DNA of 6,334 bases from assembly GCA_028819955.1 (NCBI GenBank), contig JAPPKP010000347.1, forward strand, positions 1-6,334, written 5' to 3'. Below are positions 1 to 6,021 of this stretch, piece by piece. The number at the start of each line of letters is the position of its first letter. Position 1 is the stretch's first letter. Made by a program: the position numbers and the translations under genes. The notes below the pieces were generated by a model that was not told the origin of the DNA, did not search any database, and saw only the letters and a program-made list of their open reading frames with translations. Source of the DNA: Rhodospirillaceae bacterium. Lineage in GTDB: Bacteria; Pseudomonadota; Alphaproteobacteria; UBA828.

Positions 1-503
1 AGCGGCGTGGTGGAGAGCAGCCCGCCGGCGCCGCCGATGGCGATCATCCGCCCCATCCAGGTGCTGAAGGAGGCGGCGGGCGCCCATTGGCCGAAGAGGA
101 AGAGCGAGCCCATCAGGACCACCGAGCAGCCGATGCCGAGCAGCAGGCGGCCTGCAATCAGCATGGCCTCGCCGTCCGCGAGGCCGTAGAGGATCGAACC
201 CGCGATCGCGGCGGTGAGCACAACCGGCGCGGTGCGGCGCGCGCCGAAGCGGTCGAACAGCATGCCCACCGGAATCTGCGCCGCGCCGAAGGAGAGGAAG
301 AACATGCCGGTGAGCAGGCCGAGCGCCTCAGGCGAGAGGCCGAACTCGGCGCTCAGCGTCTTGGCGATGACGGCGTTGGAGGCCCGGAAGAACTGGCTCA
401 GCACGAACACCGCGCCGAAGCAGACGACGATGGCGACCAGCGGATGAAGCAGGCCGGGGCGCGTTTCGTCGCTTCCTCGCGGGATGTCAGCCGGCGAGCG
501 CAT
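1..503 (-). CDS. MFS transporter, N-terminal part (runs off the window)
   Basis: This minus-strand frame is open from an ATG at 503 to the window edge, giving about 167 residues of an inner-membrane major facilitator superfamily carrier (usually 400-450 residues). The translation shows a short polar N-terminus, a first membrane helix at about residues 20-37, and the loop 2-3 signature GMLFDRFGARR at residues 80-90, matching MFS motif A. A GRLLLGIG segment at 118-125 in helix 4 resembles motif B, followed by further hydrophobic helices. The ATG lies inside the 3' end of the upstream transporter gene, overlapping it by 17 bases in another frame, so the two are probably co-transcribed and translationally coupled. 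The substrate cannot be read from this fragment. The MFS assignment is secure; the exact start is likely but not proven. Confidence 0.88.
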   Translation of the reverse strand, partial: MRSPADIPRGSDETRPGLLHPLVAIVVCFGAVFVLSQFFRASNAVIAKTLSAEFGLSPEALGLLTGMFFLSFGAAQIPVGMLFDRFGARRTAPVVLTAAIAGSILYGLADGEAMLIAGRLLLGIGCSVVLMGSLFLFGQWAPAASFSTWMGRMIAIGGAGGLLSTTP

Positions 504-1719
504 CGATCCCCCAGCCAGCCAGCGCGCCCAGGATCACCACGGCCCAGGGCGGCACCTTCCAGAACGCGAGGAGCACGAAGGCGGCGAGCCCGAGCGCGAG
601 GTCGGCGGGCGTGCGGACGCCGCCGGTCCAGATCGGGTCGTAGAAGGCCGCACCGAGCAGGCCGACGACAGCCGCGTTGACGCCGAGCATCGCGCGCCCC
701 GCCAGCGCGATGCGTCGCAGCCGCTCCCAAAAGGGGAGCGCCCCCACCACGAGGAGGAACGAGGGCAGGAAGACCGCGCCCAGGCAGAGCAGGCCGCCCA
801 GCACGCCGCCCGGCCCGATCCCCGCGACCGCGCCGAGGTAGGCGGCGAAGGTGAAGAGCGGCCCCGGCACCGCCTGGGCCGCGCCGTAGCCCGCGATGAA
901 GGTCTCGTTCGCGACCCAGCCGGGCGGCATCACCTCCGCCTGCAAGAGCGGCAGCAGCACGTGGCCGCCGCCGAAGACCAGCGAGGCGGAGCGGTAGAAG
1001 CCGTCCACCAGTTGCAGCGCCTCCGCCGGCCACGCGGTGGCGAGAATCGGAAGTGCTGCGAGCAGCGCGAGGAAGAGGACGAGCAGCAGGATCGCCAGGC
1101 GCCGATCCACGGCGATGCCGAGCGAGTTGTCGGAATCATCGCCGGCCCGGCGCAGGATCAGCAGGCCCGCGAGCGCGCCCGCGGCGATGATCGCGACATG
1201 CGTGACGACCGAGGGTGCCAGCACCGCCGCGATGGCGGCGAGCACCGCCACCGTGGCACGCGGTGCGTCGGGGCAGAGGCTGCGCGCCATGCCCCAGATG
1301 GCCTGCGCCACCACCGCAGCCGCGACCACCTTCAAGCCTTGCAGGGCGCCAGCGGGGATCGCGTCCTCGTAGGCTGCGACGCCGTAGCCGAAGGCCACCA
1401 TGAGGACCGCCGAGGGCAGTGTGAAGCCGACCCACGCCGCCACCGCGCCGGGCAGCCCCGCCTTCGCGAGCCCGATGCCGATGCCGACCTGACTCGAAGT
1501 CGGCCCCGGCAGCATCTGGCAGAGCGCGACGAGATCGGCGTAGGCGCGGTCCTCGATCCAGCGACGGCGGGTGACGAAGGCCTCGCGGAAGTAGCCGATG
1601 TGGGCCACCGGCCCGCCGAACGAGGTCAGCCCCAGCATGAGGAAGGCCGCGAAGACGAGCGCCGCGGGCTTGCGCCCCGCGCCATTTGCGCCGCTGTCGT
1701 CGCGCCTGCTCCCGCTCAT
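487..1719 (-). CDS. chrA: ChrA-type chromate/anion transporter (CHR family, two-domain)
   Basis: The gene encodes a 410-residue, very hydrophobic inner-membrane protein built from two homologous CHR domains, the long form of the chromate ion transporter family. In the first half, FGGP lies at residues 34-37 followed by AH and a conserved RRRW stretch, with a PGP at 71-73. The second half repeats this with FGGGH at 249-253 and PGP at 285-287. Characterised relatives export chromate; many homologues have no proven substrate, so chromate efflux here is an inference. The frame extends upstream to a TTG at 1791, but that extension has no transporter character. The ATG at 1719 gives the family's usual length and is chosen, although no strong Shine-Dalgarno precedes it. 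The gene heads a minus-strand operon with the overlapping MFS gene and is divergent from the hydrolase gene. Confidence 0.9.
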   Translation of the reverse strand: MSGSRRDDSGANGAGRKPAALVFAAFLMLGLTSFGGPVAHIGYFREAFVTRRRWIEDRAYADLVALCQMLPGPTSSQVGIGIGLAKAGLPGAVAAWVGFTLPSAVLMVAFGYGVAAYEDAIPAGALQGLKVVAAAVVAQAIWGMARSLCPDAPRATVAVLAAIAAVLAPSVVTHVAIIAAGALAGLLILRRAGDDSDNSLGIAVDRRLAILLLVLFLALLAALPILATAWPAEALQLVDGFYRSASLVFGGGHVLLPLLQAEVMPPGWVANETFIAGYGAAQAVPGPLFTFAAYLGAVAGIGPGGVLGGLLCLGAVFLPSFLLVVGALPFWERLRRIALAGRAMLGVNAAVVGLLGAAFYDPIWTGGVRTPADLALGLAAFVLLAFWKVPPWAVVILGALAGWGIDALAG

Positions 1720-1856
1720 GGGGACCGGGAATACGCCATTTCGCTGGCGCAGACACGTGAAGCCGCCGCCCCGACTTGGGCTCGCCCTCAAACTTTGCCG
1801 GACCGGGTGATACGCTCGCCGCAGCGGATCATGCGGAGGCGGCGAAATAGCACGTC
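1720..1856. promoter_or_regulatory. Divergent intergenic region between chrA and the hydrolase operon
   Basis: This 137-base gap must carry the promoters of both the minus-strand transporter operon and the plus-strand hydrolase/dehydrogenase operon if each has its own. No convincing -35/-10 pair was found by eye on either strand. A GGAGG lies at 1835-1839, 17 bases before the hydrolase ATG, which is far for a Shine-Dalgarno. A 7-base motif ATTTCGC at 1738-1744 recurs inverted as GCGAAAT at 1842-1848, and a short inverted repeat CGCCA/TGGCG occurs at 1735-1750; both are short enough to be chance. Confidence 0.35.
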
Positions 1857-2528
1857 ATGACGGACGAATTAGCGCACGCATCGCCCTTCGAGGCGGCGCA
1901 CTGGGACCTCGCGCCGGGACGGACGGCGCTCGTCGTGATCGACGCGCAGAACGATTTCCTTCACGCGGACGGCTGGTATGCGACGCAGGGCATCGACATC
2001 GGCCACATGCAGCGCTGCATCGAGCCGCTGAAGGCGCTGCTCGCTGCGGTGCGAGCCAAAGGCATCCCCATCGTCTGGACCCGCCACGGCATCAGGGGCG
2101 CCGAGGACGGCGGGCCGTTCATACAGCTCCGCCCCTTCCTCAAGGACGGCGGCCTCAGGCGCAAGACCTGGGGCTGGGAGGTCCTGGCCGATCTGGAACC
2201 CCAGCCGGAGGACTGGTACGTCGCGAAGACGCGGCTCAGCGCCTTCTACGGCACCGACCTGGAGGTGGTGCTGCGGGGCCTGCAGGCGGAGACGGTGCTG
2301 ATGAGCGGCGTGCTCACCAATCAATGCGTCGCGGCGACGTCCAAGGACGCCATGTTCCGCGACTTCAAGCCAATCGTGATCGAGGAGTGCACGGGGACCA
2401 CCGTGCCGCACCTGCATGAGCCGGCCATCGAGATGATGCGTGTGGGCTGGGCCGAGGTGCGCGACCTCGAATCCACGCTCAGCGAGATCAGGCAGATGGC
2501 GCCAACGCGTGTGGAGGACCCCCGGTAA
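1857..2528 (+). CDS. Isochorismatase-family cysteine hydrolase (amidohydrolase)
   Basis: The 223-residue protein has the isochorismatase-like hydrolase fold, in which a Cys-Asp-Lys triad hydrolyses an amide or carbamoyl bond. The triad is visible: Asp29 in VVIDAQNDFL (residues 26-35), Lys124 in VAKTRLSAF, and nucleophile Cys157 in GVLTNQCV, with the usual cis-peptide position just before it (Val152-Leu153). Relatives include N-carbamoylsarcosine amidase, ureidoacrylate hydrolase RutB, biuret hydrolase and nicotinamidase. The sequence does not settle which, and it is probably cytosolic. The stop codon overlaps the start of the next gene (TAATG), implying translational coupling with the FAD/GcvT dehydrogenase. 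That context favours a substrate whose product is an N-methyl amino acid such as sarcosine, but this is inference. The ATG at 1857 is chosen because the conserved core begins about 22 residues later and no better-placed start exists. Confidence 0.88.
   Translation: MTDELAHASPFEAAHWDLAPGRTALVVIDAQNDFLHADGWYATQGIDIGHMQRCIEPLKALLAAVRAKGIPIVWTRHGIRGAEDGGPFIQLRPFLKDGGLRRKTWGWEVLADLEPQPEDWYVAKTRLSAFYGTDLEVVLRGLQAETVLMSGVLTNQCVAATSKDAMFRDFKPIVIEECTGTTVPHLHEPAIEMMRVGWAEVRDLESTLSEIRQMAPTRVEDPR
2513..2517 (+). promoter_or_regulatory. Ribosome binding site for the FAD/GcvT dehydrogenase
   Basis: A perfect GGAGG lies 10 bases before the ATG at 2528, inside the final codons of the hydrolase gene. Together with the TAATG junction it supports the 2528 start and coupled translation of the two genes. 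Confidence 0.7.
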
Positions 2529-4975
2529 TGGCTCAGGATCTTCCCCGTTCGGCTCGGGTGGTCATCGTCGGCGGTGGGGTGGTGGGCTGCTCCATCGCCT
2601 ATCACCTGGCGCGCGCCGGTGTGTCCGACGTGGTGTTGCTGGAGCGCCGCGAGCTCACCTGCGGCACCACCTGGCACGCCGCCGGCCTCATCGGCCAGCT
2701 TCGCCCCTCCAAGCGCATGACCGAGCTCGCCAAGTACACGGCCGAGCTCTACACGGGCCTCGAAGCCGAGACCGGTCAGGCGACCGGCTTCAAGCAGAAC
2801 GGCTCGATCTCGCTTGCCACCCACGAGGGCCGCTTCGAGGAGCTGAAGCGCAGCGCCTCCATGGCCAAGGTGTTCGATCTCCGCGTCGACGTGCTCGGCC
2901 CGGACGAGATCAAGGAGCGCTACCCGCTGATCGCGGTCGACGACGTGGTGGGCGGCATCTTCATCCCGTCAGACGGCCAGGCCAACCCGATCGACGTGAG
3001 CCGCGCGCTCGCCAAGGGGGCCCGGGGCGGCGGCGTGCTGATCCGCGAGAACGTGCCCGTCACCGCTATCCGCCACGACGGCGAGCGAATCACTGGCGTC
3101 GAGACGCCGGAAGGCCCGACTGCGGCAGAGACCGTGGTGCTCTCGGCCGGCATGTGGACCCGCGAGCTTGCGGCCACCATCGGCGTTCATGTGCCGCTCC
3201 ACGCCTGCGAGCACTTCTACGTGATGACCGATCCGTTCGAGGGCGTGACGCCGGACCTGCCGGTGCTGCGCGATTACGACGGCTGCGCCTACTACAAGGA
3301 GGACGCGGGCAAGATCCTGCTCGGCGCCTTCGAGCCCGACGCCAAGCCCTGGGGCATGGACGGCATCCCCGAGGACTTCTGCTTCGACCAGCTGCCCGAC
3401 GACTTCGAGCACTTCGAGCCGGTGCTGACGCACGCGCTGAAGCGCATGCCGGCGCTGGCGGACGCCGGCATCCAGACCTTCTTCTGCGGGCCCGAGAGCT
3501 TCACGCCGGACGACCGCTATCATCTCGGCGAGGCGCCGGGGCTCGCCGGCTGCTACATCGCCGCCGGGTTCAACTCCATCGGCATCCAGTCGGCCGGCGG
3601 CGTGGGGAGGGTGCTGGCCGAATGCATCAAGACCGGCCGGCCGCTCCTCGACATGTGGGACGTGGACATCCGCCGCAACCTGCCCTTCCAGACTAACCGA
3701 CGCTACCTGCGTGAGCGGGTGAGCGAGACCCTGGGTCTCCTCTACGACGACCACTGGCCCTTCCGCCAGTTCGCGACCGCGCGGGGCGTGCGCCGCTCGC
3801 CCTTCCACGATCGCCTGGCGGCGCGCGGCGCCTGCCACGGCGAGGCCTTCGGCTGGGAGCGGCCCAATTGGTACGCGGCGGAAGGCATGGAGCCCCGCTA
3901 CGAATACAGCTTCGGCCGGCAGAACTGGTTCGACGCCTCGGCGGCGGAGCACCGCGCGGTGCGTGAGGGCGTGGGCCTCTTCGACCAGACCTCCTTCGCC
4001 AAGTTCCGTCTGCAGGGTCGCGACGCCGCGAAGGTTCTGGGGCGGGTCTCCGCCAACGAGGTGGACGTGCCGCCGGGCCGTATCGTCTACACCCAGTGGC
4101 TCAACGATGCGGGCGGCATCGAGGCCGACCTCACCGTCACCCGGCTCGCAGAGGACGACTACCTGATCGTGACCTCGGGCGAGTTCCAGGTGCGGGACGC
4201 CCTCTGGCTCACGCGCCACGTCCCGGACGGCGCCCATGCGGTGCTCACCGATGTCACCTCGGGCCTCGCCGTGCTCGGCGTCATGGGCCCGCGTGCGCGC
4301 GACCTGCTGCAATCCTTGAGCCCCGACGACCTCGGCAACGAGGCGTTCCCCTTCGGCACCAGCCGGGAGATCGAGCTTGGTCTGGGGTACGCCCGCGCCT
4401 CGCGCATCACCTACGTGGGCGAGCTCGGCTGGGAGCTCTACATCCCGACCGAGTTCGCGGCCGGCGTCTACGACGCGCTGGTGGACGCCGGGGAGGACGT
4501 GGGGCTCCGCCACGTCGGCATGCACGCCATGAACTCGCTCAGGATCGAGAAGGCCTACCGGCACTACGGCCACGACATCTCCGACGCCGACACGCCGCTG
4601 GAGGCCGGCCTCGGCTTCGCGGTCAAGCTCGACAAGTCTGGGGGCTTCATCGGCCGCGACGCCCTGCTACGCCAACGGGAGGACGGCGTGCGCCAGAGGC
4701 TGGTCCAGTTCCTGCTCGAAGACCCCGCGCCGCTGCTCTACCACAACGAGCCGATCTGGCGGGACGATGCCATCTGCGGCTACGTGCGCTCCGGCATGTA
4801 CGGCCACACCCTCGGCGGTGCCGTGGGGCTCGGCTATGTGGAGAATGACGGCGGCGTGGACGCGGACTACGTGACCGCCGGCCGCTACGAGATCGAGGTC
4901 GCGGGCGTCCGCTACCCGGCCAAAGCCTCCCTCCGCCCCCTCTACGACCCCAACTCCAAGCGCATCAAAGCCTGA
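2528..4975 (+). CDS. FAD-dependent oxidoreductase-GcvT fusion, dimethylglycine/sarcosine dehydrogenase family
   Basis: The 815-residue protein is full length for the dimethylglycine/sarcosine dehydrogenase family. Domains in order: a DAO-type FAD domain (about 10-370) with the GGGVVG dinucleotide-binding motif at 15-20; a linking FAO_M domain (about 375-430); a GcvT aminomethyltransferase domain (about 440-700); and a GcvT C-terminal barrel (about 725-810). The TWHAAG motif puts His50 where mitochondrial dimethylglycine dehydrogenase attaches FAD covalently. In the GcvT part, the GGIEAD stretch ends in Asp534, the conserved catalytic/folate-site aspartate, and Glu632-Leu-Gly-Trp-Glu636 matches the folate-binding motif. 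Such enzymes oxidise an N-methyl group to an iminium and hand the carbon to tetrahydrofolate as 5,10-methylene-THF. The exact substrate (dimethylglycine, sarcosine or another N-methyl compound) is not determined. It is the second gene of an operon with the cysteine hydrolase. Confidence 0.92.
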   Translation: MAQDLPRSARVVIVGGGVVGCSIAYHLARAGVSDVVLLERRELTCGTTWHAAGLIGQLRPSKRMTELAKYTAELYTGLEAETGQATGFKQNGSISLATHEGRFEELKRSASMAKVFDLRVDVLGPDEIKERYPLIAVDDVVGGIFIPSDGQANPIDVSRALAKGARGGGVLIRENVPVTAIRHDGERITGVETPEGPTAAETVVLSAGMWTRELAATIGVHVPLHACEHFYVMTDPFEGVTPDLPVLRDYDGCAYYKEDAGKILLGAFEPDAKPWGMDGIPEDFCFDQLPDDFEHFEPVLTHALKRMPALADAGIQTFFCGPESFTPDDRYHLGEAPGLAGCYIAAGFNSIGIQSAGGVGRVLAECIKTGRPLLDMWDVDIRRNLPFQTNRRYLRERVSETLGLLYDDHWPFRQFATARGVRRSPFHDRLAARGACHGEAFGWERPNWYAAEGMEPRYEYSFGRQNWFDASAAEHRAVREGVGLFDQTSFAKFRLQGRDAAKVLGRVSANEVDVPPGRIVYTQWLNDAGGIEADLTVTRLAEDDYLIVTSGEFQVRDALWLTRHVPDGAHAVLTDVTSGLAVLGVMGPRARDLLQSLSPDDLGNEAFPFGTSREIELGLGYARASRITYVGELGWELYIPTEFAAGVYDALVDAGEDVGLRHVGMHAMNSLRIEKAYRHYGHDISDADTPLEAGLGFAVKLDKSGGFIGRDALLRQREDGVRQRLVQFLLEDPAPLLYHNEPIWRDDAICGYVRSGMYGHTLGGAVGLGYVENDGGVDADYVTAGRYEIEVAGVRYPAKASLRPLYDPNSKRIKA

Positions 4976-4998
4976 CGCACCGGACAACGGCGCGTCAG
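4972..4998. terminator. Hairpin between convergent genes, possible bidirectional terminator
   Basis: Arms CTGACGC (4972-4978) and GCGTCAG (4992-4998) pair perfectly. After one A-C mismatch, CCG/CGG adds three more pairs, closing a 5-base loop. The hairpin starts at the stop codon of the dehydrogenase gene and lies 17 bases past the stop of the convergent HTH gene. On the plus strand it is followed by GAAAGCG, with no U tract; read on the minus strand it is followed by GGCTTTG, a weak T run. It may end transcription from either side, but it is not a canonical intrinsic terminator. Confidence 0.5.
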
Positions 4999-5015
4999 AA
5001 AGCGTACCAGCCGCA

Positions 5016-5483
5016 CTATGCGGCCAGCGCCCACTCCCCCCGAGGTCCGCTGGAGAGCGCAAAGGTCAGCTGTTGCTCTCGGTCCAACGCATCCTCGCGG
5101 TCGGCGATGCGACGCAGGACGTCTCGGAGCTTCTCGTCGGCGGCATCGCCGTGCTCGAGATAGAGCCGCCTGATGAGTGCTTCCGCCGCTCTCGGGCAGC
5201 TGGTCTTCTCGGCCTCCCACCTGTGGACGGTCTGCTCGCTCACGTCCAGCAGGTGCGCCAGCGTCGCCTGAGACATGAGCATCTCCTGACGTAGGAATCT
5301 CAGCTCCTTGCCGCTCAGGTCCTTCTTGTGGCGGCTCAAGTGCATACCGATCGCCCGATGAAGTGCATCGATGTCCTTGATCGCGATGGTCTTCCCGCGC
5401 GGGGACGCGTTCCATTCGAACCCGTTCATCAGAAAGACATGGTCCAAACCGCACTCCGTGTAGTGGTATCGCTCGTCAGGCAT
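5016..5483 (-). CDS. Helix-turn-helix (XRE-like) protein, probable antitoxin/autoregulator
   Basis: The 155-residue protein has an N-terminal block rich in aromatic residues (YHYTECGL at 6-13, then VFLMNGF) and an LHRAIG motif at 41-46. A helix-turn-helix follows at about 59-92: GKELRFLR, then SQATLAHLLDVSEQTVHRWE, whose Ser-Gln and Trp-Glu landmarks are typical of XRE/YgiT-type regulators. A charged helical C-terminus ends the protein. The YgiT/MqsA zinc knuckle is absent: only single cysteines (11 and 96) are seen. The frame is open upstream to 5603, overlapping the DUF4258 gene, but the ATG at 5483 follows GGAG by 8 bases and the conserved part starts right after it, so that start is chosen. 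The gene lies 23 bases after the DUF4258 stop. Toxin-first order with an HTH partner resembles HigBA and MqsRA. The likely role is antitoxin and operon repressor, by inference from family and arrangement. Confidence 0.82.
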   Translation of the reverse strand: MPDERYHYTECGLDHVFLMNGFEWNASPRGKTIAIKDIDALHRAIGMHLSRHKKDLSGKELRFLRQEMLMSQATLAHLLDVSEQTVHRWEAEKTSCPRAAEALIRRLYLEHGDAADEKLRDVLRRIADREDALDREQQLTFALSSGPRGEWALAA

Positions 5484-5491
5484 GGACATCA

Positions 5492-5495
5492 CTCC
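5492..5495 (-). promoter_or_regulatory. Ribosome binding site deciding the HTH gene start
   Basis: GGAG on the minus strand lies 8 bases upstream of the ATG at 5483, within the gap after the DUF4258 stop. It also lies 2 bases before an in-frame ATG at 5489, too close for efficient use. The upstream in-frame ATG at 5525 sits inside the DUF4258 gene. Confidence 0.55.
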
Positions 5496-5506
5496 GGTCT
5501 TCGCCG

Positions 5507-5836
5507 TCACCACGTCGTGATGCATTCGATGTGATCGGCGCACACCGCCACGATCACGTTGACGCGTTGCCCTGCGACCTTGCGGCGCATGTGGATCCGC
5601 CAATCGCCGAACTCGTCCAACTCGGGGTGCCCGACCGCTCTACCGGACCGCAGTACCTCCAGAACCAGCCGCATGGCGATGCCCCGCTCCCTCATGCGCC
5701 GCCTGAAATGGGGCTCGCCCATGCGGACGTTCAATGTGTCCGCCAAAGCAAGCGAATGAACGCGGCTCACCAGTTGATCTGCCGATGGGGCCTCTGCCCC
5801 TGACCTGGAAAAGGGTACAAACGGTGAGTCCGACAC
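5507..5836 (-). CDS. DUF4258 protein, candidate toxin of a toxin-antitoxin pair
   Basis: The 109-residue product matches the DUF4258 pattern: an N-terminal helical stretch, HFRRRMRERGI at 43-53, a helix LVLEVLRSGRAV (57-68), then strands carrying DEFGDWR (74-80), a basic RRKVAGQRV (84-92), VNVIVAV, and a final strand ending IECITTW. DUF4258 proteins are small basic proteins often found next to HTH genes, and members are predicted toxins; no activity can be proven from sequence. The frame begins with GTG at 5836, which coincides with the transcription start predicted from the promoter boxes, so this start would be leaderless. An in-frame GTG at 5770 (residue 23) also fits the start of the conserved region. 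Neither has a clear Shine-Dalgarno, so the first 22 residues are uncertain. The HTH gene follows 23 bases downstream as a two-gene operon. GC content is visibly lower than in the dehydrogenase gene. Confidence 0.78.
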   Translation of the reverse strand: MSDSPFVPFSRSGAEAPSADQLVSRVHSLALADTLNVRMGEPHFRRRMRERGIAMRLVLEVLRSGRAVGHPELDEFGDWRIHMRRKVAGQRVNVIVAVCADHIECITTW

Positions 5837-5857
5837 AACCTACCAATATGGTAGGTT
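5837..5857. promoter_or_regulatory. Palindromic operator over the -10 region of the DUF4258/HTH promoter
   Basis: A perfect inverted repeat with 9-base arms, AACCTACCA (5837-5845) and TGGTAGGTT (5849-5857), is separated by ATA. It covers the -10 box and the downstream end of the spacer, ending one base before the GTG codon. A dimeric HTH protein bound here would block RNA polymerase. Autorepression by the HTH protein encoded in the same operon is the natural inference. Confidence 0.72.
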
Positions 5858-5871
5858 CGGCCACTTGTCAA
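5843..5871 (-). promoter_or_regulatory. Promoter of the DUF4258/HTH operon
   Basis: On the minus strand a perfect TTGACA -35 box (5871-5866) is followed, after 17 bases, by TATTGG (5848-5843) as a moderate -10 box. The predicted start point falls about 7 bases further on, near 5836, at the GTG codon of the DUF4258 gene. The -10 box and part of the spacer lie inside the inverted repeat at 5837-5857. Confidence 0.62.
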
Positions 5872-5962
5872 GACGAGCACGCAAGCCCTTCGGAGAGAGG
5901 TCCGCGTGATCTCCCGACGACCACGACCTGCTCCCTCTGCGGTCGCCAGGCCCGGCCACTTT

Positions 5963-5983
5963 GCCCGTGCGTCACTGACGGGC
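5963..5983. repeat. Inverted repeat upstream of the GMC oxidoreductase gene
   Basis: GCCCGT (5963-5968) and ACGGGC (5978-5983) form 6-base arms around 9 bases, and a smaller palindrome GTCA-C-TGAC (5971-5979) is nested in the centre. TTGCCCG at 5961-5967 can alternatively pair with CGGGCAA at 5993-5999. The site lies 39 bases before the GMC start codon, so a regulator site or leader hairpin is possible. The arms are short for GC-rich DNA and chance is not excluded. Confidence 0.3.
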
Positions 5984-6021
5984 GACACTGGGCGGGCAAC
6001 TCATCCACAGGGGAGAGACGG

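Noticed and set aside
1720..1791. Upstream extension of the ChrA-type protein to a TTG at 1791
   Set aside because: The 24 extra residues look unlike any transporter N-terminus, and the ATG at 1719 gives the normal family length.
1720..1856. A glycine riboswitch or other leader RNA ahead of the hydrolase/GcvT operon
   Set aside because: The gap is short and shows no tandem aptamer-like conserved motifs that I can recognise.
484..1860. A 458-residue plus-strand open frame opposite the ChrA-type gene
   Set aside because: Its translation is rich in Arg, His, Glu and Gln with no recognisable domain, as expected for a GC-rich antisense shadow. The minus strand encodes a clear two-domain CHR transporter.
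2440..3696. A 418-residue plus-strand frame overlapping the hydrolase and dehydrogenase genes
   Set aside because: It is Arg-rich, out of frame with both recognised proteins, and a shadow of the dehydrogenase gene.
2969..4573. A 534-residue minus-strand open frame opposite the dehydrogenase gene
   Set aside because: It is low-complexity in character, has no family motifs, and lies wholly within the well-supported FAD/GcvT gene.
5484..5603. Upstream extension of the HTH protein into the DUF4258 gene
   Set aside because: The extra residues are Arg-rich shadow sequence. GGAG positioned 8 bases before the ATG at 5483 and the conserved N-terminal block support the shorter form.
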